From assembly GCA_023382385.1 (NCBI GenBank), contig JAHDVH010000001.1, positions 491,611-555,610 of the forward strand: DNA of 64,000 bases, read 5' to 3'. This DNA is from a bacterium. Lineage in GTDB: Bacteria > Electryoneota > RPQS01. Below, piece after piece: positions 9,202 to 16,461 of this stretch (its first letter is position 1; each line of letters begins with the position of its first letter). The notes beneath the pieces were generated by a model. It was not told the origin of the DNA. It did no database searches and saw nothing but the letters and a program-made list of their open reading frames with translations. The translations under genes and the position numbers were made by a program.

Positions 9202-10251
9202 ATGGCCACGCGTATTGAGGAGTTATTGGGTGCAGATGCCCAGTCACTATTAACGTACAAGAGTGAAGGTATTACAGCCGATCAGTTACACCTGCCCGGG
9301 CCGGATTTTCTGGATCGCGTTTGGGCGAACAGCGATCGACCAATGAATGTGCTGAATAACTTGCAGCGCATGTTCAATACCGGACGGTTGGCCCGCACAG
9401 GCTATCTATCACTCTTCCCGGTGGATCAAGGTATAGAGCACAGCGGGGCAGCGTCTTTCGCGCCGAATCCGCTCTACTTTGATCCCGAGAACATCGTCAA
9501 AATGGCCATCGAGGGCGGCTGCAATGGAGTCGCGTCGACCCTTGGCGTGCTGGGCATTGTGAGCCGAAAGTATGCGCACAAGATTCCATTCATTGTGAAA
9601 CTGAACCACAATGAGTTTCTGACGTATCCGAACAAGTTTGATCAGATCGAGTTTGCGACGGTTCGCCAGGCGTTCGACATGGGTGCGGCAGGCGTCGGCG
9701 CGACGGTCTATTTCGGTGCGGAAGAGAGCGGCAGGCAGATTCAGGAAGTGCGCAAGATGTTCGAAGAAGCTCATCGCTTAGGGATGTTCACCGTCCTGTG
9801 GTGCTACACCCGTAATCCCGCTTTCAAAAAGGACGTTGACTATCATCTGTCGGCCGACTTGACCGGACAGGCGAATCACATTGGCGTCACTTTGGAGGCC
9901 GATATTATCAAACAGAAGATGGCCGAGAACAATGGCGGGTATAACGCCGTCAACTTCGGCAAAACACACAAAGATGTCTATGGTAAATTAGTCAAAGATC
10001 ATCCGATTGACTGGACGCGTTGGCAAGTTGTCAATTGCTACATGGGGCGTTGCGGTCTGATCAACTCGGGTGGAGCCGCAGGTAAGAATGATCTGGCAGA
10101 TGCCGTCAAGACCGCCGTCATCAACAAACGGGCGGGCGGGATGGGTATGATCAGCGGGCGAAAGGCATTCCAGAAGCCTATGAAGGATGGAATTACGTTG
10201 CTGAACGCAATTCAAGACGTCTATCTCGATCAGAGCATAACTGTCGCTTGA
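9202..10251 (+). CDS. fbaB: Class I fructose-bisphosphate aldolase (FbaB/DhnA type)
   Basis: 349 residues; cleaves fructose 1,6-bisphosphate to dihydroxyacetone phosphate and glyceraldehyde 3-phosphate through a Schiff base. The start at 9202 follows AGAGGAAAAGA; an upstream in-frame codon at 9142 lacks support. Family features are [10 protein letters not shown] near residue 75, the [10 protein letters not shown] strand, [10 protein letters not shown], the long [19 protein letters not shown] segment and the C-terminal phosphate-site region [14 protein letters not shown]. It is the long bacterial form, about 350 residues, not the class II zinc enzyme. Its stop codon overlaps the ATG of the next gene by one base. 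Confidence 0.94.
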   Translation: MATRIEELLGADAQSLLTYKSEGITADQLHLPGPDFLDRVWANSDRPMNVLNNLQRMFNTGRLARTGYLSLFPVDQGIEHSGAASFAPNPLYFDPENIVKMAIEGGCNGVASTLGVLGIVSRKYAHKIPFIVKLNHNEFLTYPNKFDQIEFATVRQAFDMGAAGVGATVYFGAEESGRQIQEVRKMFEEAHRLGMFTVLWCYTRNPAFKKDVDYHLSADLTGQANHIGVTLEADIIKQKMAENNGGYNAVNFGKTHKDVYGKLVKDHPIDWTRWQVVNCYMGRCGLINSGGAAGKNDLADAVKTAVINKRAGGMGMISGRKAFQKPMKDGITLLNAIQDVYLDQSITVA

Positions 10252-10466
10252 TGAATTTGCTTGACTCACAATTTCTGAATATGCTTGCGTGCCCACTCAG
10301 CAAAGCGACTCTCATACAACGTGGAGACCAACTTGTCTCAACGGACAGATCGACGCGCAGGGTGTATCAAATATCCGAGGGACTCCCTGACTTGCTGATC
10401 GAGCACTCCCGCGAACTGGACATCAATGAGTGGCAACGCCTGATTGCTCACGAAGACGATCGTTGA
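10251..10466 (+). CDS. Trm112/UPF0434-like small protein
   Basis: 71 residues, start ATG overlapping the aldolase stop (TGATG). It matches the UPF0434/Trm112p-like pattern: LACPLSKATL at the N terminus, where zinc-binding relatives have CPxC, and a following EGLPDLLIEHSREL that aligns with the usual RDGIPVML-EAR. Only one Cys is present, so a zinc site of the four-Cys type is not possible, as in many bacterial members. Eukaryotic and archaeal relatives activate methyltransferases; the bacterial role is not established. An intrinsic terminator follows directly. Confidence 0.82.
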   Translation: MNLLDSQFLNMLACPLSKATLIQRGDQLVSTDRSTRRVYQISEGLPDLLIEHSRELDINEWQRLIAHEDDR

Positions 10467-10493
10467 CTTCTGCACACAATGTACCAAGTTAAG

Positions 10494-10525
10494 GCGGCGG
10501 CTCCCAAGAGCCGCCGCTTCATTTT
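10494..10525 (+). terminator. Intrinsic terminator of the ferredoxin-aldolase operon
   Basis: Perfect 10-bp stem GCGGCGGCTC/GAGCCGCCGC (10494-10503 with 10508-10517), a 4-base loop and TTCATTTT after it. The same hairpin may also stop minus-strand readthrough from the gene ending at 10541, although its minus-strand tail is not T-rich. Confidence 0.85.
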
Positions 10526-10540
10526 CCATCAGTGAGCAGG

Positions 10541-11509
10541 CTAACCGCGAACTTCCGAACCTCTATCCTTAATCCGCACACCGTCCTGCGGATTGTCTAC
10601 GAATTCAGGAATGCTTTCACGAATCAGCGAAAGCATCTCTTCGTCCGAAGGGTCAGTGGTTTCCATGGTTATCCGTTTTGCAGCTACTTTAGCAATGGCC
10701 GCGTCCTGGCCGAACTGGAAATCCAATCTGCCAATCGTTCGACCATCGCGTTGTGCGCGAACAACTCGAGTCTCGCCTAACTGCCAAGGTGCGTCCTCGT
10801 TCGCACGATAACTTCTCCCTCCGATGATGGCATGGACGAATGGGAACTCCTTAGCGATTAGGCTATCCGTTTGATCACCGCACGTCGACAACACAAGAAT
10901 CAGATCGGCTTTATCCCGCATACCTGGCAGCACTCGACGCGCTGCCGTCATCGGGTCATCAATCGAGACACCAGCTGGCAGCTTCGTAGAGTCGATCCGC
11001 ATGACGTCTTTAGAGCCGCACAGGCCGATATAAGCGACACGAGCTCCCTTTACACGTTTGATGACATACTCATCCGTCAACAAACTTCCATTCGCACGGA
11101 CATTTGCCGAAACGAACTCAAAGTCTGCTTTCTTCTTTGCAGCACGAAAAGCATCCAAACCCAATGCTAACTCGCGCTCTGAAACATTCACCGCACTGAC
11201 TCCCATATGATTGTATGCGGCAACCGTAATTTCGCCTTTGGAACTATCCACTTCAGGAGTTCCACTTAGGAAGTTACCGGCATCACAATATTGAATCTTG
11301 GAGTCGGCCTCACGGGCTTCTTTTATCTTCGCACTGCGTTTTGTTATACCTCCCCCGCTTTTCTTGCATCCGCAGCCTTCAATCTTTCCGCGCGTCTCGG
11401 ACGAATAATACACTGTGATGATTGTGCCTTCCGCAACGCCTGCTCCTCCACATCCAATCATCAGCAAAATGACCGTACTCAGGCATGCAATCCATATCCC
11501 AGCTTTCAT
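10541..11509 (-). CDS. UshA-like metallophosphatase/5'-nucleotidase-family lipoprotein
   Basis: 322 residues from the ATG at 11509, chosen because it leads into a lipoprotein signal (hydrophobic run then LMIGC, Cys at about 19). The mature part starts ITVYYSSETRGKIEGCGCKKSGGGITKRS, the arrangement seen in UshA-like proteins where a Cys-rich turn follows the first strand. It continues with CDAGNFLSG, NHMGVSAVNVSERELALG (calcineurin-like order), LILVLSTCGDQTDSL and HAIIGGRSY. Several metal ligands of true calcineurin-like phosphatases are replaced or unclear, so enzyme activity is uncertain. It would sit in the periplasm, lipid-anchored. It follows pyrC by 81 bases on the same strand and may be cotranscribed. 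Confidence 0.7.
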   Translation of the reverse strand: MKAGIWIACLSTVILLMIGCGGAGVAEGTIITVYYSSETRGKIEGCGCKKSGGGITKRSAKIKEAREADSKIQYCDAGNFLSGTPEVDSSKGEITVAAYNHMGVSAVNVSERELALGLDAFRAAKKKADFEFVSANVRANGSLLTDEYVIKRVKGARVAYIGLCGSKDVMRIDSTKLPAGVSIDDPMTAARRVLPGMRDKADLILVLSTCGDQTDSLIAKEFPFVHAIIGGRSYRANEDAPWQLGETRVVRAQRDGRTIGRLDFQFGQDAAIAKVAAKRITMETTDPSDEEMLSLIRESIPEFVDNPQDGVRIKDRGSEVRG

Positions 11510-11590
11510 TCCGGCTCCTGAACGTTGCTTCGGGAGAATAGGTCGACACATGACTTTAACTCTCGCCAGCGATTGAATGTTCCCGCATCA

Positions 11591-12901
11591 TCAAAATGTC
11601 TGTATCACTGCAAATCCACGGTGAATCACGCCGCGCGACTTACCTGTCAATTCCCAACCTGCAAAAGGGGTATTGCGGGACAATGACTTAAAGTCGTCAG
11701 GTGACACAGTCCATCTGCAAGTGGGGTCGATAATCGTCAGATTCGCAGCTTCACCTTCGCCAATGCAAGGCAATGGTTGAGTGAGTATTTCGCGCGGAGC
11801 GTAAACCACACGCTCAAGTAAAGTATGCAAGCCCATGCCCTTCTCCATGAAGAATGTCAGAGCCAGACCCAAAGCCGTTTCGAGTCCAACAATCCCGAAC
11901 GGCGCGATATCAAACTCTTGAGTCTTGTCCTCCCAAGAGTGGGGAGCATGATCAGTACAGTAGACATCCAAGGTGCCATCGAGGAACGCCTCCCAGCAAG
12001 CCTGACGATCGGATTCACTGCGCAACGGGGGATTCATTTTAAAATTTGTATCGAACGTCTTGCAGGATTCATCTGTCAGCAGCAAGTGATGCGGGCAGAC
12101 CTCTCCGGTCACACGCAAGCCTTTTTGCTTTGCGTTTCGAATCAATTCGACAGATTCCTTCGCAGAAACGTGGCAAATGTGGACTGCACCGCCAGTATAT
12201 TCTGAGATTAAGACACACCGCGCGACATCGATCGCTTCGGCAATTGTCGGCATGCCTGTAACACCGAGTCGAGTGGACCACTCCCCTTCGTTCATCGAGC
12301 CGCCCTCGGCCAGGTAGACGTCTTCGGCGTGCTCAAAAATTCTCGCCCCAAGCATGTTTGAATACTCAACGGCGTGGCGGAGAACGGCCGAGCTCTTGAT
12401 TGGGCCACCGTCGTCGCTGAAGGCACGAACACCCTCTTCAACAATTTCAGTCATTTCAACAAGCTCTTTTCCTTGCCGTCCGCGGGTCGCAGCTGCAATG
12501 ACATGAACCTCAACGGGAAACGGCTTGCCTTGAGACCGGACCCACTTGACCGTAGCGGCGTCGTCCAGCGGTGGATCAGTATTTGGCATGCAAGCGATTC
12601 CCGTGAAGCCGCCGTTCATTGCAGCCATACATCCTGTGGCAATCGTTTCCGCAACTTCTTTTCCCGGCTCCCTAAGGTGCACGTGAAGGTCAAACCATCC
12701 GGGCGTGATCCAATGGCCGCGCAGATCGATGACATCGGAGCCTGCGGGCGCCTCGCTTGTGATTCCCTGCAGCACGCCGTTTCGCACGTGCAGATTCATA
12801 ATTTGATCAATGCCGCGCCGCGGATCGATGACGCGCGCTCCCTGCAAAAAGAGATTCTCGGCTCTCGCAGGTTTGTCGAATCTTGTGTATTTGCTTGTCA
12901 T
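11591..12901 (-). CDS. pyrC: Dihydroorotase
   Basis: 436 residues; interconverts N-carbamoyl-aspartate and dihydroorotate in pyrimidine synthesis. The ATG at 12901 is used because the preceding in-frame stretch overlaps the end of pyrB and has no family similarity. Metal ligands of the amidohydrolase barrel are visible in WFDLHVHLREPG (HxH), with later His in EHAED and HICHVSA and the catalytic Asp in DVYCTDHAPHSWEDK. Length suits the type I, longer bacterial enzyme. It follows pyrB by 13 bases in the order pyrR-pyrB-pyrC and should share the leader upstream of pyrR. Confidence 0.95.
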   Translation of the reverse strand: MTSKYTRFDKPARAENLFLQGARVIDPRRGIDQIMNLHVRNGVLQGITSEAPAGSDVIDLRGHWITPGWFDLHVHLREPGKEVAETIATGCMAAMNGGFTGIACMPNTDPPLDDAATVKWVRSQGKPFPVEVHVIAAATRGRQGKELVEMTEIVEEGVRAFSDDGGPIKSSAVLRHAVEYSNMLGARIFEHAEDVYLAEGGSMNEGEWSTRLGVTGMPTIAEAIDVARCVLISEYTGGAVHICHVSAKESVELIRNAKQKGLRVTGEVCPHHLLLTDESCKTFDTNFKMNPPLRSESDRQACWEAFLDGTLDVYCTDHAPHSWEDKTQEFDIAPFGIVGLETALGLALTFFMEKGMGLHTLLERVVYAPREILTQPLPCIGEGEAANLTIIDPTCRWTVSPDDFKSLSRNTPFAGWELTGKSRGVIHRGFAVIQTF

Positions 12902-12914
12902 ATTGAGTTGAAAT

Positions 12915-13856
12915 TTATTGTGCGCCAGGCTCGGCACGTCCGCCTGCCAGCAGATAGAGGACGGCCATACGCACCGCCACACCGTTGGTGACCTGCTGCA
13001 GTATGACGGAGTGTTCGCTGTCTGCAACGTCAGAAGTAATCTCGATTCCGCGATTCATCGGACCGGGATGCAGAATTGTCAAAGGGGAGCTTGCCTTCTC
13101 CAGTCTCGCACGCGTTACACCAAAGTACTTGTGATACTCACGTAAGGACGGGAACAGTCCGGCAGTTTGACGTTCAAGCTGTATTCGCAGAATGTTTAAC
13201 GCATCAGCGCGCTGTATTGCGTCATCGAGATGATTTGTTATCTCAACTCCCATGCGTTCAATTCCTCGAGGGATCAGGGTAGAAGGTCCGCAGACGATAA
13301 CTTCAGCTCCCATTCTCTTAAGGCCAATGATGTTGGACATTGCAACTCGAGAGTGCAGAATATCACCGACCAGTGCGACGCGCAAGCCCTTGAGCGAGCC
13401 ATACTTGTCGCGAAGCGTCAGCATGTCGAGAAGGGCTTGCGTCGGATGTTCGTGTCGGCCATCGCCGGCATTGATGATGATCGATTCGAGGTGCCGCGCG
13501 AGGAAATGCGGACTGCCGGGCGATTTGTGTCGCATCACGACGACATCCACTTTCATGGCTTCGATGTTCAGTGCCGTATCGAGCATTGTTTCGCCCTTCG
13601 AAAGGGCACTGCCGGATGCGGAGAAGTTCAGAGTATCTGCCGAAAGCCTCTTTTCGGCCAGTTCAAAGCTCGTTCGCGTGCGTGTGGAATTCTCGAGGAA
13701 GAGATTTACGACCGTCACGCCGCGTAGCGTGGGGACCTTTTTCACAGGGCGATCCAGAATGTCCCGCATTTGCAGAGAAGTGTCGAGGATCGTCTGAATC
13801 TCATCGGAACTGTAGTCTGCCAGGCCAAGCATATGCTTTTGCGAGAGCAAGCTCAC
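12915..13856 (-). CDS. pyrB: Aspartate carbamoyltransferase catalytic subunit
   Basis: 313 residues; condenses carbamoyl phosphate and aspartate. The carbamoyl-phosphate site STRTRTS is at residues 57-63, HPTQALLD at 137-144 and HPGPMNRG near the C terminus, all intact. No regulatory pyrI gene lies beside it. The start overlaps the pyrR stop by four bases (ATGA-type coupling). Confidence 0.97.
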   Translation of the reverse strand: MSLLSQKHMLGLADYSSDEIQTILDTSLQMRDILDRPVKKVPTLRGVTVVNLFLENSTRTRTSFELAEKRLSADTLNFSASGSALSKGETMLDTALNIEAMKVDVVVMRHKSPGSPHFLARHLESIIINAGDGRHEHPTQALLDMLTLRDKYGSLKGLRVALVGDILHSRVAMSNIIGLKRMGAEVIVCGPSTLIPRGIERMGVEITNHLDDAIQRADALNILRIQLERQTAGLFPSLREYHKYFGVTRARLEKASSPLTILHPGPMNRGIEITSDVADSEHSVILQQVTNGVAVRMAVLYLLAGGRAEPGAQ

Positions 13857-14401
13857 TTGTCCACCTCCACAAGGTAAATGGCATCCTCGTCGTCAACTTC
13901 GGTCATACGGACCTGCACTTCTTCATTGATGCTTGTTGGAACATTTTTTCCTATGAAATCCGGTTTGATGGGAAGCTCGCGGTGGCCGCGATCCACCATG
14001 ACCGCAAGCTGCACTCGCTTGGGACGGCCGTTGTCCATAATTGCTTCGAGCGCCGCGCGCACAGTCCGGCCGGTGTACAGGACATCATCCACCAGCACAA
14101 CATTCATGTCATACAAGTCGAAAGGAATATCGGTCTGCTGCACGGAAGGTTGACGCAACGACGTTCGATAGTCATCGCGGTAAAGTGTCGCATCCAGTAT
14201 ACCGACCGGAACATCAATACTCTCGATTTCGCGGATCTTAGCAGCAACACGTCTTGCGATAAATACTCCGCGTGTCTGCATCCCGACAAGGCCGAGACTT
14301 TCAGTACCACGATTTCGCTCAATGATTTCGTGAGCGATTCGGGTAATCGTACGAGAAAACCCCGCGGCGTCCACCAACTTTGCTTTGATTTTGGTTTGCA
14401 T
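13853..14401 (-). CDS. pyrR: Bifunctional PyrR: pyr mRNA-binding attenuator/uracil phosphoribosyltransferase
   Basis: 182 residues. The PRPP-binding motif VVLVDDVLYTGRTVRAA is intact near residues 98-114, and the N-terminal and C-terminal parts (GLVGMQTRG, VMVDRGHRELPI) match PyrR. In families such as Bacillus, PyrR bound to UMP attaches to the pyr leader RNA and promotes termination. The leader directly upstream here has the matching alternative structures, so regulation of this operon by its own first product is likely. No clear Shine-Dalgarno precedes the ATG. Confidence 0.96.
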   Translation of the reverse strand: MQTKIKAKLVDAAGFSRTITRIAHEIIERNRGTESLGLVGMQTRGVFIARRVAAKIREIESIDVPVGILDATLYRDDYRTSLRQPSVQQTDIPFDLYDMNVVLVDDVLYTGRTVRAALEAIMDNGRPKRVQLAVMVDRGHRELPIKPDFIGKNVPTSINEEVQVRMTEVDDEDAIYLVEVDK

Positions 14402-14418
14402 GGGTAGGATATAGAATG

Positions 14419-14488
14419 AAAAGTAAATCCATCAGAACTGAGACCGATGGATTCTTGGGGGGATTCCTTATCGGCCTCTCGGTGCCAA
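14419..14488 (-). promoter_or_regulatory. PyrR-type transcription attenuator in the pyr operon leader
   Basis: Read on the minus strand there are three competing structures. (1) A hairpin with arms TTGGC (14488-14484) and GCCGA (14475-14471) and loop ACCGAGAG, whose ACCGAGAGGCC resembles the PyrR-binding consensus UCCNGNGAGGYU. (2) An antiterminator pairing GAGGCCGAT (14478-14470) with ATCGGTCTC (14448-14440), nine consecutive pairs. (3) A terminator with arms AATCCATCGG (14453-14444) and CTGATGGATT (14435-14426), then TACTTTTC. (2) shares bases with both (1) and (3), so it is exclusive with each. The pyrR ATG is 17 bases beyond the T-rich tail. Confidence 0.8.
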
Positions 14489-14535
14489 ATTAAAGGGTCA
14501 GAATTCGTTGGGACGTTAGCCCTGCACGTCTTGCG

Positions 14536-14835
14536 CTACCACATTCCAAGACGCATGCGAGCTTCATCGCTCATCATGTCCACAGACCAAGGCGGGTCCC
14601 AGACAATATCGACGCTGACTTCTTCCACACCGTCGACGCGGAAGATCGCGTCGCGCGCTAAGTCGACGATAGTACCGGCAAGCGGGCATCCCATCGAAGT
14701 CAATGTTATCTTTGCGTCAACTTTGCCCCCGTCGACGGTGATTCCGTAAACTAAACCCAGATCCGTAATGGGCAGATGAAGTTCTGGATCATAGACAGTT
14801 GCGAGTGCATCAAAGACTTGTTCTTCAGTAGGCAT
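14536..14835 (-). CDS. DUF59/MIP18-family iron-sulfur assembly protein (SufT-like)
   Basis: 99 residues forming a single DUF59 domain: VYDPELHLPITDLGLVYGI, LTSMGCPLAGTIVDLAR with the conserved functional Cys, and VDIVWDPPWSVDMMSDEARM at the end. SufT and PaaD relatives help mature Fe-S proteins. It follows, one base apart, a Mrp/ApbC ATPase that carries its own DUF59 domain, which supports an Fe-S carrier role for the pair. Its stop lies 134 bases before pyrR, leaving the pyr leader between. Confidence 0.9.
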   Translation of the reverse strand: MPTEEQVFDALATVYDPELHLPITDLGLVYGITVDGGKVDAKITLTSMGCPLAGTIVDLARDAIFRVDGVEEVSVDIVWDPPWSVDMMSDEARMRLGMW

Positions 14836-14836
14836 G

Positions 14837-15958
14837 CTACTTCCTCGAGAGTTCCGACATTAAGCCAACTTGTTGTGCAACCGATTCCGCCATGCCACGG
14901 AAGACGTCGCGAAGTTCAGGAGTTGCGTCTATGGCGAGCATCGGGTCACCAGCGTCTGCTGCAGCGACGAGTTGCGGGACGAGTGGCAGTCTGCCGAGTA
15001 ACGGACAGCCGAGTCGTTCGGCTTCCTCTTCGGCTCCGCCAAATCCAAAAATATGCGACTCGCCACCGCAATGCGGGCAGCGATAGCTCGCCATGTTCTC
15101 AACGATACCAAGGATCGGGACATTCAGCTTCTGAAACATCGCGACACCTTTGCGCGCATCAATGAGTGCAAGGTCTTGGGGCGTAGAAACTATGACGGCT
15201 CCGTCCAGCTGAATGCGCTGACTCAACGTCATTTGAGCGTCACCTGTTCCCGGTGGAAGGTCGACGACCAGACAATCGAGTTCTCCCCAGTTAACATCAC
15301 GCAAGAATTGATCAGCTGCCTGATGTACCATTGGACCACGCCAAATCATCGGTGTCTCGGGTTCAACAAGAAATCCTATCGACATGAGCTTTATGCCGTT
15401 CCGATCAAGTGGGAGAATCATGTTGTCGATCACTCGGGGCCGTTCATGGATTCCAAACAGAGTCGGAACAGAGGGGCCGTAAATGTCGAAGTCCGCAAGT
15501 CCGACTCTGAAGCCCATTTGTTGCAGCATCAAGGCAATCCCAGCCGCCACAGTGCTCTTCCCCACTCCACCTTTGCCTGACGCGACCGCGATTTTGGTGC
15601 GCACACTTTCAAGAACGGGGCCATCCGGAGCTGGACGGGAGTGCGGCTGATGTGGAGCTGAAGCAGGCTGCGTCCACTTCATATGGACATGCACTTCGTT
15701 GACGCCATCAAGCGATCGGACGGTTGTCGCAACATCTTCTTCGATTTGACCTGGGACAGTTTCATCACGCGCGGCAACAGAGATGTGAACGTGCACGGTG
15801 TCACCTTTGACAACAATGTCCTTGACCATGCCAAAGGATACGATGTCACGCGGGAGGCCCGGGAATTTAACCTGCTTTAAGGCTTCGTGGACTTGTTCTT
15901 GAGTAATCACGTCTTGACCAGTCTTGGGAATCAAATAAGCTACAAAATCTCTTTGCAT
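14837..15958 (-). CDS. apbC: Mrp/NBP35 (ApbC) family Fe-S cluster carrier ATPase
   Basis: 373 residues: an N-terminal DUF59 domain (about 15-95), a Pro/His/Ala-rich linker (about 97-110), then a deviant Walker A SGKGGVGKST near 123-132, the VVDLPPGTGDAQ Walker B region and a CxxC in MASYRCPHCGG that would bind a bridging Fe-S cluster between two subunits. It acts in the cytoplasm in loading or transfer of Fe-S clusters. The downstream DUF59 gene is one base away, so they are probably made together. Confidence 0.95.
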   Translation of the reverse strand: MQRDFVAYLIPKTGQDVITQEQVHEALKQVKFPGLPRDIVSFGMVKDIVVKGDTVHVHISVAARDETVPGQIEEDVATTVRSLDGVNEVHVHMKWTQPASAPHQPHSRPAPDGPVLESVRTKIAVASGKGGVGKSTVAAGIALMLQQMGFRVGLADFDIYGPSVPTLFGIHERPRVIDNMILPLDRNGIKLMSIGFLVEPETPMIWRGPMVHQAADQFLRDVNWGELDCLVVDLPPGTGDAQMTLSQRIQLDGAVIVSTPQDLALIDARKGVAMFQKLNVPILGIVENMASYRCPHCGGESHIFGFGGAEEEAERLGCPLLGRLPLVPQLVAAADAGDPMLAIDATPELRDVFRGMAESVAQQVGLMSELSRK

Positions 15959-15987
15959 GAAGCAAGGGACACGGCAACATATTGTAT

Positions 15988-16461
15988 TTACTTATGATAT
16001 GGAAGATTTTTCCAGATGCTTAACGCTCGGTATAGCTGCTCATAAAGCACAACTCTGGCAAGCTCGTGCGGAAATGTCATTGCCGAAAGGCTTAACTTAA
16101 AGGCAGCTGACTCCAAAAGCGATGGGGCCAAGCCCCAAGCTCCGCCAATCACGAAGCACAGTCGGTTTGTGCTGGCGAGCATCTCATCCTGAAGAAACGC
16201 GGAGAATTGCTCACTCGAAAACGACCTCCCAGAGGAGTCAAGCGCGACTAATTTAGTTCCTTGAGGGATTTGCCTGATAATTGCCTCAGCTTCAACATGC
16301 ATGGCACCCTTGCCGGAACCGTTCCCGCTCATATCGGACACTGCAGGCACCTCTGATTCTTCAAACGGCAGGAAGTGCTTGATGCGGCTCGCATACTCTT
16401 CGCACGCGGCTCTGAAGTACGCTTCACGAAGTTTCCCGACCGCGATAACTTGGAGTTTCAT
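15988..16461 (-). CDS. rlmH: 23S rRNA pseudouridine-1915 N3-methyltransferase RlmH
   Basis: 157 residues, the normal length for this SPOUT methyltransferase. LVALDSSGRSFSSEQFS, CFVIGGAWGL and the knot-forming C terminus (MTFPHELARVVLYEQLYRALSIWKNLPYHK-type ending, split here by motif) all fit. It methylates helix 69 of 23S rRNA using S-adenosylmethionine on the assembled 70S ribosome. Its ATG overlaps the stop of the M1 peptidase gene (TAATG). Confidence 0.96.
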   Translation of the reverse strand: MKLQVIAVGKLREAYFRAACEEYASRIKHFLPFEESEVPAVSDMSGNGSGKGAMHVEAEAIIRQIPQGTKLVALDSSGRSFSSEQFSAFLQDEMLASTNRLCFVIGGAWGLAPSLLESAAFKLSLSAMTFPHELARVVLYEQLYRALSIWKNLPYHK

